64,000 nucleotides of DNA from an uncultured Anaeromyxobacter sp. (lineage in GTDB: Bacteria; Myxococcota; Myxococcia; Myxococcales; Anaeromyxobacteraceae). The position numbers and the translations under genes are program-made. The notes beneath the pieces were generated by a model. That model ran no database searches. It was not told the origin of the DNA and was given only the letters and a program-made list of their open reading frames with translations. This document shows positions 17,511 to 26,750 of the stretch, piece after piece (within the stretch, counting starts at the first letter, position 1; the number at the start of each line of letters is the position of its first letter). Location: NCBI GenBank assembly GCA_903874275.1, contig CAIQRS010000109.1:62001-126000 (forward strand). Direction: 5' to 3'.

Positions 17511-18590
17511 ATGAGCATCACCTACAAAGTCATCGGCACGCGCGATTTGGGTGACTCCCTCCTCCAGGCGTGGCGTGGGATCCTGTCGCGACGGGACGAC
17601 CTCCAGAGTCCCTGCTTCTCTCCCGAGTTCACGCGTGCGATTGGCGACGTGCGCGACGACGTGCGCCTGGCCGTCATCGAGGATGGAGGGCGCCCGGTCG
17701 GGTTCTTCCCGTACCAGCGCAGGTGGACGCGAACGGGGGTCCCGGTCGGTGGGCCGCTGTCCGATTTCCACGGCGTGGTAGCCGAGCCGGGTGCCGAATG
17801 GGACCTCGACGCGCTGATGCGCGCCGCTGGGCTGGACGTGTGGACCTTCGATCACCTGGTGGGGGAGGAGTCGAGATTTCTTCCCCATCTCCGGGCGCGG
17901 GCCGGGTCTCCCCGGATCGACCTGGGCGCGGGCTACGAGGACTACGCTCGGCGTCGGAAGGAGGCGGGGTCGGAGTACATCGGGAAGACCGAGGGGCTGG
18001 CCCGGAAGATGGGGCGCGAGGTCGGACCGCTCACCTTCTCGCTCCACGAGGTTGGCGAGGAGCCGTTTCAGCGAATGATCGCCTGGAAGCGAGACCAGTA
18101 CCGGCAGGCGGGGATACAAGACGTGTTCGGCGTGGAGTGGACGTCGGAGTTGCTCCGCCGGATCCTCGGGATCCGGACGCCCGAGTTCGCGGGGCTGTGC
18201 TCCGTCCTTCGTGCCGGGGACCACCCGGTGGCCATCCACGTGGGCATGCGTTCACGGGAGGTCTTCCACTACTGGTTCCCAGCCTACGACCCTTCCTTCG
18301 GGAAGTACTCGACAGGCATCATTCTGCTCCTTCGGATGGCCGAAGCCCTGGCCGGCCAGGGAGTCCGGACGATCGATCTCGGCAAGGGCGACTCCCAGTA
18401 CAAGCAACGCCTCATGACCGGTGAGCTGGAACTGCTGGAAGGGACCTTCACACGCCCGTCCCTCGCGGCGACGGCGCTCCGGTGGCGAGGATTCGCGGAA
18501 GCGAGTGCATCACGGGGCGGCGCCGGAGCGGCCCTCCGGTTGCCGCTGCGGGCTCTCCGCCGGGTCGAGCGGGGCCGACGGTTCCGCTGA
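17511..18590 (+). CDS. GNAT/FemAB-like acyltransferase (CelD/BcsL type)
   Basis: The 359-aa protein has a C-terminal GNAT-like half with IHVGMRSREVFHYWFPAYDP and YSTGIILLLRMAEALAGQGV followed by IDLGKGDSQYKQRLM. This matches Acetyltransf_6 proteins that occur with exopolysaccharide and cellulose genes. The N-terminal half is less conserved and contains GFFPYQR. It may acylate the polysaccharide or its precursor; the acyl donor is unknown. It starts one base after the preceding stop. Its last 81 bases overlap, tail to tail, the gene on the other strand. Confidence 0.78.
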   Translation: MSITYKVIGTRDLGDSLLQAWRGILSRRDDLQSPCFSPEFTRAIGDVRDDVRLAVIEDGGRPVGFFPYQRRWTRTGVPVGGPLSDFHGVVAEPGAEWDLDALMRAAGLDVWTFDHLVGEESRFLPHLRARAGSPRIDLGAGYEDYARRRKEAGSEYIGKTEGLARKMGREVGPLTFSLHEVGEEPFQRMIAWKRDQYRQAGIQDVFGVEWTSELLRRILGIRTPEFAGLCSVLRAGDHPVAIHVGMRSREVFHYWFPAYDPSFGKYSTGIILLLRMAEALAGQGVRTIDLGKGDSQYKQRLMTGELELLEGTFTRPSLAATALRWRGFAEASASRGGAGAALRLPLRALRRVERGRRFR

Positions 18591-20729
18591 CGAGGCGCCT
18601 CGAGGCCGTTCGATGAGGTAGTGGAGCGTGCGGGGCCGAAGTCGGATGAGGCTGGCGTCGCCCTGGTGGGCGGCACCGTCGCCATCGAGGGGGGTCACGC
18701 GCAGTTGCGAAGCGTCCGGCCGCCGGAATCGAACCGTTCCCGAGATCTCCCGGATCATCCACGGGTCATGGCCGAGATCCAGGATCTCCCAGCGACCGTT
18801 CCCGCCCGGGCCGACGGCGAATCCTGAGGGGACCTCCTCCGACATGACCTGGAGGAGAATACGCGCAGACCGTTCCAGCGGCTGGTCGTCGAGGGACACG
18901 GCGAGGACGTGCAACTGTTCGAGTTCGGTCCGGATCTCCAGGTCGCGGGTCTCGATCGGCCCTCGACCGCCCAGCGCGCCGCTGGCGCCCTGGGCCCGTT
19001 CCGAGTCGACCTGGAGAATCCCGCGCCGGTAGTCGAGCTCGACTTCTCCCGTCGCGCTGGTGATCGTTTCCTGGTGCCTACGCGCGGCTCTGATCTCGCT
19101 CGTGTCGGTAGATCCTTGCCCTTCCACGAAGGTCACGTCCGCCCGCCCGACCAGGCGGCCGAGAGGGTCGACGTCCCGAGCGAGGCTCGGCCCGTTCACA
19201 TCGAGCGCCATCAGTGTCTCGCGGCCGAGACGGAGGCCGGCCAGCCGCTCGCCGTTCGCTACGAGCCCGCGGCGGAAGAGCACCGACGCAGCTGGGAACT
19301 GACCCAGCATCGCAGGGGACGCCAGCGTCCAGGGCTGCTGCACGTCGGGGCGCGGGCTGGTGCTCCAGCGGCAGCCGTCGAGCGCGAAGTGGACGATGGC
19401 GTCCTCGTGCTGGAGCGCGCCGAACACGGCGAGGGAGACGGGACCCTCGGAACGATGGGCGGCAGGCCGCTCCCAGCTGACCTCCGAGAGCATGGATGGC
19501 TTGCCTTCGAAGTGGGTCGTCGCGCTGGGATGGAGGGGTACCCCTGGCGCCCTGGGCTCCCCGGTCTCCAGCCGTAACGAGACCGGGTCCTCGAACGCCT
19601 GGCCCACCCGGAGGGCCCAGGCGGCGTCCGGTCCCGCGCGGTTGACCCCGGCGTAAGCGTGGCGATCGGTGAAGTCGCCGACCATGTAAGTCAGCGCCTC
19701 TAGCGGATCGAGCAGCTCCGGGCTCGCGGTCTTCCAGTTGGAGGTGCCGATGACTCCCCGGAAGCCAAGGCTGCGGAGGTAAGCATAGGTCTCGGCGTAG
19801 AACGACGCCTGAAGCCCGACGAGAAACCGGACGGTCTCGAGGTCGCGTGCGGTTCGCTCCCGCAGGATCCGGTAGATGGGTCGGACGGCCATCCGGCCCG
19901 CAACCAGGTCGTCGCCGTCGGCGGGCCGCGATCGCCAGGTCTCCAGCGCGGCCCCGAGGCTGGGGTGCCGCGCCAGCAGCCAGTCGCCGAACCGCTTCTC
20001 CAGTCTCTGGCGTATCGGAGCAGGGAGCCGGGCCGGATCGAAGGTCCAGAACAGCAAGGAGTCCTCGTTCTGGATCTCGACAGCGGCGACCGCGGGCTCG
20101 TCCACGAGCCGTCGCCCGGTCCTGGCGCTCGGTGAAAGGAGAAGGGTCCTCCACCACTCGCGATAGTGCGCCTGGAAGTCGGGGTCGAGGAACAGGGCGG
20201 CGACCGGTCTCGTATTCCCATCGTATCCCCGGAGCCAGGGCGTTTCAGGTTTGGGTCGAAGCCAGTTCCAGTAGTAGATGGATAGGTGGGAGTAGATCCC
20301 CTCGGCCTTCAGCGCCTCGACCATCGCGATCGTCTTCTGGACCCGGGCCTCGTCCAGGTTTCCGGCCTCGTCGTAGATCGGTCCGTGGAAGCGGGCCAGG
20401 TTGACTCCGTGACGTGCGAGCATGCGCGCGCACTCCGGGACTTCCGCCAACTCGATCCGGGAGGGAATCACGTTGACGCCCCAGAAGCGGACGGGTTCGG
20501 AGGCCGGCCCGAGGACGAAGCTGCCATCCTTCACGCCGACGAATCCGTTCTCGCCAGCGACCGCCTCGTTGAGATGCCGCAGGTCGACGAGGTCGGGCCC
20601 ATCCACGGGAAGCCACCTGCCGTTCGCAGGACCCGGTTCAGGACGAAGCTGTTGGCCGAGCCAGAAGGTCGCAGCGAGGCCACCGCCTGCCAGGCCGACT
20701 ACGAGCAGGTGCAGTGCGCGCAGCTTCAC
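18510..20729 (-). CDS. Putative membrane-anchored glycoside hydrolase (clan GH-A-like)
   Basis: From GTG 20729 the protein has 739 aa. It starts with a signal anchor (ALHLLVVGLAGGGLAATFWL) and continues with FWGVNVIP, an ARHGVNLARFHGP strand and SIYYWNWLRPK. VAAVEIQNEDSLLFW fits the Asn-Glu acid/base position of clan GH-A barrels. The C-terminal third is beta-rich. I cannot assign a GH family with certainty. In this context it may trim or release polysaccharide outside the inner membrane. The GTG overlaps the stop of the upstream GT2 relic (GTGA), so it depends on that frame for coupled translation. Its 3' end overlaps the acyltransferase gene. Confidence 0.68.
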   Translation of the reverse strand: MKLRALHLLVVGLAGGGLAATFWLGQQLRPEPGPANGRWLPVDGPDLVDLRHLNEAVAGENGFVGVKDGSFVLGPASEPVRFWGVNVIPSRIELAEVPECARMLARHGVNLARFHGPIYDEAGNLDEARVQKTIAMVEALKAEGIYSHLSIYYWNWLRPKPETPWLRGYDGNTRPVAALFLDPDFQAHYREWWRTLLLSPSARTGRRLVDEPAVAAVEIQNEDSLLFWTFDPARLPAPIRQRLEKRFGDWLLARHPSLGAALETWRSRPADGDDLVAGRMAVRPIYRILRERTARDLETVRFLVGLQASFYAETYAYLRSLGFRGVIGTSNWKTASPELLDPLEALTYMVGDFTDRHAYAGVNRAGPDAAWALRVGQAFEDPVSLRLETGEPRAPGVPLHPSATTHFEGKPSMLSEVSWERPAAHRSEGPVSLAVFGALQHEDAIVHFALDGCRWSTSPRPDVQQPWTLASPAMLGQFPAASVLFRRGLVANGERLAGLRLGRETLMALDVNGPSLARDVDPLGRLVGRADVTFVEGQGSTDTSEIRAARRHQETITSATGEVELDYRRGILQVDSERAQGASGALGGRGPIETRDLEIRTELEQLHVLAVSLDDQPLERSARILLQVMSEEVPSGFAVGPGGNGRWEILDLGHDPWMIREISGTVRFRRPDASQLRVTPLDGDGAAHQGDASLIRLRPRTLHYLIERPRGASSAEPSAPLDPAESPQRQPEGRSGAAP

Positions 20730-21259
20730 GTGGCGTCGAGATCGGGGCGGGGGGCGTTGGTGCCGGCGGGTGTGCGCAGCGGGGCCCACTCTCCAGCCTG
20801 GCGGGCCTCGAGCTCGGAAGTGGCTCGCGCCTTGCCGCGCAGGAGGCAATCCCACATGAGCTCCTGGACGAATCCGCCGATCTGCCGGAAGCAGGCCGAC
20901 CGGTAGAACTTGCTCGCACCAACGGAGTTCTCGTCCCAGATCTTCTCGGAGATCAGGCCTGGGCTCGCGACCAGCGGGAAGTCCACCGGCTCCATGGGAA
21001 CGCCAGGGGCGAAGAAGTACGGCTTTTCGGAGCAACTCCCCATCCGCGGCTCCGTCTCGACCCGATCCATGAGCGTCGAGAAGTAGCGGGGCGGAAGGTG
21101 AAGGTCGAGGTCGGGCTTGCAGAGGTAGTCGAATCCGTTGTCCACGATGACCCGCAGCGCCGGCGGCTCGGACTGCCTGGTCACGGAGTCGAGAGTTCGG
21201 CGGGCGAAGGCCGCCTCGTTGCGACAGGGCGTGATGATGCAGCAGCGTCGGGAGTTCAT
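20726..21259 (-). pseudogene. GT2 gene relic with two in-frame deletions
   Basis: The 177-aa frame from ATG 21259 aligns along its length with the 327-aa GT2 encoded at 12377-13360, but two blocks are absent. IVDN is followed directly by GFDYLCKPDLDLHLPPRYF, so about 50 residues holding DGSTDE and the next helices are lost. MWD is followed directly by CLLRGKARATSELEARQAGE, so about 109 residues of the acceptor side are lost, while the C-terminal tail is kept. The protein probably cannot work as a normal GT-A enzyme. The frame is nevertheless intact and its stop overlaps the start of the hydrolase gene (GTGA). An assembly fault is an alternative explanation. Confidence 0.7.
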
Positions 21260-21496
21260 GTGGTTGGGCGGGATTCGAGCGCAGACCCGCTCGGCAGGGA
21301 GACCTTTTCGTGGGGGATGCGATCGAGAGCAAGCAGGAAGGGAACGCCTGTCGAGGCGCGCCGGGCGTGCAAGCGGTGCGGGCCCCGAAGGCGCCTGATT
21401 GCGGCACGGCCGCTCGTCGCCTGCAATCAAGCCAGCCAAGCCCTTAGACGTCATGAAGGCGGGAACCAGGCATGGGGGGGCGCCACGACGGCCAAT

Positions 21497-22753
21497 TCAC
21501 TCACGTCTGGGTACTTCCCTGGGCTCGGGGTCTTCAGAGCTATTTGCCGCAGCCAGTACTGAGCGCAGTGCTTCCCCAAAGCTGAATGTCTTGTCGAAGA
21601 ATCGCTCGCCCACCAATGCACAAGCCTCATGACTACGGCGATAATACGCTGGGTCGTCGGCCATCCTCTCGACGGCAGCCTGGTAGGCATCGATGTCATC
21701 TACTGGGACCTTCACGGCCGCTCCGCCCAGGTAATGGACTGCGGGACAGACGTCAGACGTGATCACGGGTCTCCCTGCCAGTACCGCCTCGACGGCCACC
21801 ATATTGAATCCCTCCATGAATTCACTCGTGGTGGGGACGATGACGACGTGGGACCGCGAATAGATAGATCGCAGTTCGTTGAACATGCAGTATCCATGAA
21901 TCCGAATGTGACTTGTGAGGTCGCCATCCCTCACCAGTCCTCGCAATTCCTCCAAGGCTCCTCCGCTCCCGCAGACGTCTATCTCGATATGTCGCCTCGC
22001 CTCCTTGAATCGCCTGGCCAGCTCGACGAGGTCGAAGACACCCTTCACGCGCTCGACCCTTCCAGCGAACACGACCCGAAATGGGCTGGTCTGGGGTGGG
22101 GGCAGTTGAGCGAATCGGTCCCTCCGATAGAGGGGGAGGTACTCCAGTATCGGGCGGGGATTCCCGCCCGCGCATTCGACCAATTGACGTGAAATGTCAC
22201 ACGACATGCTAAGAAGCGCCATGGAGTGTCTGCTCAGTATTGGCCTATCGAGGCGACAACTCAGCCGCAAAATGCTTTTCATCGGACGGAATTGGGGCCA
22301 CAGAACGCAGGAAAAATCTGCCACGAGGCGAATGCGCGCAACTCGAAGGAGCCAAAGCAGAAAAAGTGGCCCGCCGTCTCCGACAATCATCACGTCAGCG
22401 CGATAACGGACCGCCATGCCGATCAGTCGCAACAAGTACCACTGCTGACCAAGGTGATAGCGGAGCCCCGACCTGCTTGCCCAGTCGGGCCTTGGGACGT
22501 TAGCCACGGTTATCTGATCGTTGGAAAGCCGGTCGGCTCGTTCATTCCTTCCAACAACAAGGGCGTCGAGGCCCAAGTCGCGGCAAACATCAAAAAACTG
22601 CCCGGAGAATGAAACCGACATCTGGCTCGGGTCATCTCGACCCGCCATCCAGTGTCGAAAGGTCTCAACTACGTCTCCAGGGCCAGCGGCGAAGAACACC
22701 CGTGCACGCTTCGGGTTGGCAAGCGAGCGGTGGCGAGTCCTGTTGGCGTTCAT
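21497..22753 (-). CDS. Glycosyltransferase family 4
   Basis: The protein from ATG 22753 has 418 aa. The C-terminal GT-B domain carries RVVFAGRVERVKGVFDLVEL, DVCGSGGALEELRG and TSEFMEGFNMVAVEAVLAGRPV, the EX7E motif of retaining GT4 enzymes. The N-terminal half has VFFAAGPGDVVETF and VMIVGDGGPLF. Base composition and codon choice look less GC-rich than most of the window (for example many A/T third positions around 22200-22400), suggesting recent acquisition. It would add one sugar of the repeat unit. An extended frame upstream to 22828 lacks family character. Confidence 0.85.
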   Translation of the reverse strand: MNANRTRHRSLANPKRARVFFAAGPGDVVETFRHWMAGRDDPSQMSVSFSGQFFDVCRDLGLDALVVGRNERADRLSNDQITVANVPRPDWASRSGLRYHLGQQWYLLRLIGMAVRYRADVMIVGDGGPLFLLWLLRVARIRLVADFSCVLWPQFRPMKSILRLSCRLDRPILSRHSMALLSMSCDISRQLVECAGGNPRPILEYLPLYRRDRFAQLPPPQTSPFRVVFAGRVERVKGVFDLVELARRFKEARRHIEIDVCGSGGALEELRGLVRDGDLTSHIRIHGYCMFNELRSIYSRSHVVIVPTTSEFMEGFNMVAVEAVLAGRPVITSDVCPAVHYLGGAAVKVPVDDIDAYQAAVERMADDPAYYRRSHEACALVGERFFDKTFSFGEALRSVLAAANSSEDPEPREVPRRE

Positions 22754-23022
22754 TTGGTACCTATTCAGTTCGATTCTGCCCGGGGGGCGGGTTCTACTCA
22801 GTTGCCTACCCCGCGGGGACGCGCCCACCAGGATTGGCCCCAGCCTGCCTCGCCCCGAGGCGAGGCCATCGAGAAGTATTGCAACCCTTCCCCTCGGTGA
22901 ACAGGGTGTCGGCGATCAATACCCGCGAGGGGGCGTCCGAGGAGAGCAGGCAGACTGGGAACTCCCCTCCCCGGAAGCGTTGGACCGGTTCCCGTCCGGT
23001 GTGCAGGGGTGGCCCACCCTGG

Positions 23023-24903
23023 TCAGCGTTCCACCGCACCGACGGCGGGTGGGTTGGGGCGTGTATTCAGGTTGAGATCGCTGACCGGTGCCCTGGCAGC
23101 GCTTCCTGCCCCGTTGAGCGGCGAGCCGGCCTGTGGCGTGAAGTCGTAACCTGCTGGATTCGTATAGAACGGGTTTGCGGTGATGTGGGTCGTGGCGTCG
23201 TACGTAGTACCCCACGATCCTCCATAGCAGGCGTTGTTGCCCACGAATGCGTAGCTGGCCGAAGGACGAGGAGTGACGAAGCAAGTCCCTCCCGTTCCGC
23301 CGAAGAAGACCGAATTGTTCGCTATGACCCAGTTCGTGCCCTCATTGAGCTGACCAATCACGATTCCCTCGGACCCGGACGTGGTACCGGCAGGAAAATA
23401 GACGGTGTTGTTTCGCACCGTGCCGCCGCTCGCCGCGGGCTCACCCATTGATGTGCGGGCAGCGTACTCTGGCGAAACAATTCCTCGACCTGACTGCGAC
23501 ATCACGACCACGTTGTTCTCGATGATGGAATCCGTGTTCTGACTGATCATGATTCCCAGGTTCCCGCCGTTGAAAACCTGATTCCGCCGGATCGTGGTGT
23601 TGCGATACCAGCCAGCGGAATCATAGATTCCGTTATCAATCGAAATGCCCCAGCACCCGGGACCGGCCTGCGCCCCGCCGTCCACGATGTTGTTCTCGAT
23701 GTTGAGGTTGGTCTGTTGCCCGTGAACCACCAGGACGCTTCCCAGGCAGGGCCAAGTTGAGTAGCGAATCTCGTTGTTGATGAACGAGAAGCTCTTGATT
23801 TCCCCGGGTCCGTCCGCATCGGTTGAACCGCTCAAGTAGACCGAGTGGTCCCGGTTGTTGGAGGCCCCGTTGTTGTCCAGGAAGTTCGAGTCGAAGGATC
23901 CGCCGTCCGCACCCCCAAGCCAGGCATCGCCCCCGCTATCAAGGATACGGTTCCCGACAGCATGGACGCGCTTGGGAGCCCCGCTGCTGGTGTATTGCAT
24001 GTCAAAGGCGAGATCCCAGCCCGTCATGGTGTTGTTGCAGACAAAGTAGTCGGTGTGGTCGCCCCACAGCCACAGAGCCCATCCAGCGGTCCCGTTTCCT
24101 CGCAGATCGAGGTTCAGAATCCGCACGCCTTCGTCATGCGTGCTGCGCGAGAACGACAGCAGGTTCCCGGTCGTAGCCGACACAATCGGCTTTGCCGTTC
24201 CGCCCCAGCTAGGCGCGTAGTCGCGAAGGTCGCAGGTGGTCGTGTTGGCAGCGACCCTCGGGTTGGCGGTAGCCCGACAGTTCGTATTCTGGAGAACGGA
24301 CCCAGTACCCGTCCATGAGCCCCCCTTACAGAGAGCCACGGTTCCACCAGCGGCCATCGAGTTGAAGGTTGCCGTGATTGCCGACCACGACCGCTTCGGA
24401 GCCGCTGCACTGGTGCCCGCACTAGAATCGTTGCCAGCCAAGCATCCGGTCTGTGCTCCTGCCGCACAGTCGCAGAAGTAGGTGGTGACACCTGTAGAGC
24501 GGACCGGCATGGCCGCGCAGGCCGCAGACGCAGCAGCGTAGAACGCAGCCGGTGTTCCCGCTGCGACCACCTGGACGGTTGCCGAGGCGGTCACTCCGCC
24601 AACAGTGGCCTGGATGGCATAGGCTCCCGGAGTGGCAGGGGCGGTGTACAGACCCGTACTGGAAATCGTGCCGCCGGTGGCAGACCACTGGACGCCCGTG
24701 ACGAGGGCCGTCGGGAAATACGGGCGGACCATCAGACTCGTGCCAGCTATGACCGTAATCGTCGTAGAGCCCGCCAGAATGGTCTGTGCTGAAGGGGGTC
24801 GGCGCTGTGGAGCCGCGAAAGCAGCGGAGCACGCAAAGAGCGCAATGAGGCCGACGACGGCCTGACAACCGATTCCAAGGCTTACCATCTTCCGACCTGG
24901 CAT
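23023..24903 (-). CDS. Secreted right-handed beta-helix protein with Ig-like domain
   Basis: This 626-aa protein has an N-terminal signal peptide (GCQAVVGLIALFACSAAFAA). A short Ig-like domain at about residues 40-110 (TITVIAGTSLMV ... GLYTAPATPGAYAI) is of the same type as in the two lipoproteins downstream. A long region from about 190 to 600 shows beta-helix rungs rich in NN and N-x-x, such as NNEIRYS, IENNIVDGG, IRRNQVFNGG, IENNVVVM and VRNNTVYF. Such folds occur in polysaccharide lyases, epimerases and adhesins. No catalytic set can be assigned. GC content is visibly lower than in housekeeping genes of the window. It may bind or trim the exported polymer. Confidence 0.75.
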   Translation of the reverse strand: MPGRKMVSLGIGCQAVVGLIALFACSAAFAAPQRRPPSAQTILAGSTTITVIAGTSLMVRPYFPTALVTGVQWSATGGTISSTGLYTAPATPGAYAIQATVGGVTASATVQVVAAGTPAAFYAAASAACAAMPVRSTGVTTYFCDCAAGAQTGCLAGNDSSAGTSAAAPKRSWSAITATFNSMAAGGTVALCKGGSWTGTGSVLQNTNCRATANPRVAANTTTCDLRDYAPSWGGTAKPIVSATTGNLLSFSRSTHDEGVRILNLDLRGNGTAGWALWLWGDHTDYFVCNNTMTGWDLAFDMQYTSSGAPKRVHAVGNRILDSGGDAWLGGADGGSFDSNFLDNNGASNNRDHSVYLSGSTDADGPGEIKSFSFINNEIRYSTWPCLGSVLVVHGQQTNLNIENNIVDGGAQAGPGCWGISIDNGIYDSAGWYRNTTIRRNQVFNGGNLGIMISQNTDSIIENNVVVMSQSGRGIVSPEYAARTSMGEPAASGGTVRNNTVYFPAGTTSGSEGIVIGQLNEGTNWVIANNSVFFGGTGGTCFVTPRPSASYAFVGNNACYGGSWGTTYDATTHITANPFYTNPAGYDFTPQAGSPLNGAGSAARAPVSDLNLNTRPNPPAVGAVER

Positions 24904-25156
24904 TGGGTTCTCACTCTTTCAGGACCAAAGATCCAGCGACGTTGAACCACGGGTGCCCTTCCTGAGCCTAGAACAAGGGTCGCCATGACGCAATGCGACG
25001 AAGCGGTACCTTTCCCGACAGGTTTGACCGAGCCGAGTGGCAGGTCCCCATTGGGGTCAATTCGGACTCACGGTGAAGGGCCTCGGGCCTGTGCACGCCA
25101 TTGGTGAAGCACGAAACCTCCCCGGTCTGCCTTGCAGGGCCGGTGGCCGCTTCGGT

Positions 25157-26554
25157 CTAGGTTCCGCCCGCGGCGACCCGGGGCGTCGAAGGGGAGACCC
25201 CTCTGGATGCCTTGCGCCGGGCCAGCGGTGACCCCTTCGGTCCGGTCTTCTGGCGACTCAGGACCAGGCCTGTCAGGCCACCGACCATCACCGTGAAGAT
25301 TGGGTTCACCATCGCGTTGGGAACGCTGTCCGCCGCCCAGAGGAGGACGGCGACCGCGAGAGCCGCCGCCGGTGCGAGCCGTGGATCGGACCAGTTCCAC
25401 GCGGGGAACCTGCGAAGGAACATGACGACAGGCAACATGAACGTCAGGCCGAGGGCAGCCAACCCCAGGAGTCCGGTCCTGCCCAGGGCAACGATCCACA
25501 GTCCGTCAGTCGTGGTGACGATTCGGCCCGACTCGTCGTAGACGTGATTGCGCCCCCATCGGCCCCAGCCGAGAACCGGTCTCTGCAGCGCCTTCTCGAT
25601 GAGTAGGTTCTCGTTCCGGACGCGGAACTGGAAGGAATCGGCACGCTCGAGGCTGATGGCATCGGACACGATGTCAACGAGCTGGTCGGGCTGCCACCCT
25701 GCGGTGCGGGAAATGCAGTAGGCGCCAGGCAGTACCAGCAAGACGACCACCATTGCGGAGGTCCTGAGCAGGCGAGTCGACTCGAGAGCCAGGATGCCGG
25801 CAACGAGCAGGAACTGGGCGCCCGCAGAGCGCAGCAGCACCGAGGTGATGCCCAGGGCGACGACGTACCAGCCGAGGGGCACGCCCAGCAACCGGGCCGG
25901 GCTGCGGCTGCGCCACATCCAGTAAGCGACCAGGGTGGCGGAGACCATGAACAGGGCCAGCATGAGGCCGTGCATCATGAACACGGTGGGACGGTAGCCG
26001 CCGCCCCGCAGCGCCTGGACGAACTGGAAGGTCGCGAATCCGTATGTCCAGCTGTGGAGGTTGGGACTCATCCGGATCTCGAAGAGGCAGAACGGCACAT
26101 AGGCGACTCCCGCGACGACGAGCGCCTTGGCGAGCTCGCGAAGGGACGGGGGGTCTCCAAAGTACGCGCGCCCAAGCACGTAGGGGACGCCGTAGGCGGT
26201 AACGCCGGCCATCGTGGCGCTGACCACCTCGTTCAGGTCCATGTCGTTGGAGAGCGCGGTCGCGAGCGGGACCAGGGAGAGCACGGCCACGGGAAGGTCG
26301 AGCAGTCGCAAGCGAACCCGTCGCACGGCGCTCGAGTCGAAAAGCAAGCTGGCAGCCAGGATGACCCCGCAGACGAACCCCTCCTTCGTGCGCAGTGGGG
26401 AGATGACGTACACGCCGGCTGCAGGGAGGAAGAGCCACCCGGTCATCAAGGAGAGCAGCACTGCCTTGCGCGGTGGGAACGCCGCAAAGCAGGCCAAAGT
26501 AGCCGGGATGAAGGCACCCATGACCACGTATGCGAGCGCATTGGGCTCCTCCAC
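25157..26554 (-). CDS. O-antigen ligase/Wzy-like membrane protein
   Basis: The 465-aa protein (GTG 26554) has about ten to twelve hydrophobic helices, for example ALAYVVMGAFIPATLACFAA and LLDLPVAVLSLVPLATAL. A large periplasmic-type loop before the last helices contains NENLLIEKALQRPVLGWGRWG and IVTTTDGLWIVALGRTGLLG. The GWG(x)xxN-like loop followed by D-x-x-(W/Y)-x-x-x-L-G-x-x-G is the usual pattern of the Wzy_C/O-antigen ligase family. In this locus it is the best candidate for the polymerase joining repeat units. Ligase activity is the main alternative. The start has no strong ribosome site, so a few residues are uncertain. Confidence 0.78.
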   Translation of the reverse strand: MEEPNALAYVVMGAFIPATLACFAAFPPRKAVLLSLMTGWLFLPAAGVYVISPLRTKEGFVCGVILAASLLFDSSAVRRVRLRLLDLPVAVLSLVPLATALSNDMDLNEVVSATMAGVTAYGVPYVLGRAYFGDPPSLRELAKALVVAGVAYVPFCLFEIRMSPNLHSWTYGFATFQFVQALRGGGYRPTVFMMHGLMLALFMVSATLVAYWMWRSRSPARLLGVPLGWYVVALGITSVLLRSAGAQFLLVAGILALESTRLLRTSAMVVVLLVLPGAYCISRTAGWQPDQLVDIVSDAISLERADSFQFRVRNENLLIEKALQRPVLGWGRWGRNHVYDESGRIVTTTDGLWIVALGRTGLLGLAALGLTFMLPVVMFLRRFPAWNWSDPRLAPAAALAVAVLLWAADSVPNAMVNPIFTVMVGGLTGLVLSRQKTGPKGSPLARRKASRGVSPSTPRVAAGGT

Positions 26555-26750
26555 GGGGGCAACTCTAGCAGGTGGGTCGAGGGGCTGCGACGCGCGCCGA
26601 GGGCGGCGGTGCGCGCACGGATGCGATGCAATGGTTTGATGGAGTCGACGAGTCGACGCCCCCCCGCACGGGTACAGCAAAAAGCGCTTAGGGGAAGGCC
26701 GATGCTGATGATAGAAATTGGAAATTCAACGCATTCACTTGGGGGCGAGC

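Noticed and set aside
22609-23451. Plus-strand open frame across the gap and into the beta-helix gene
   Set aside because: The peptide has no repeat or motif, and the opposite strand codes for well-formed GT4 and beta-helix proteins on both sides.
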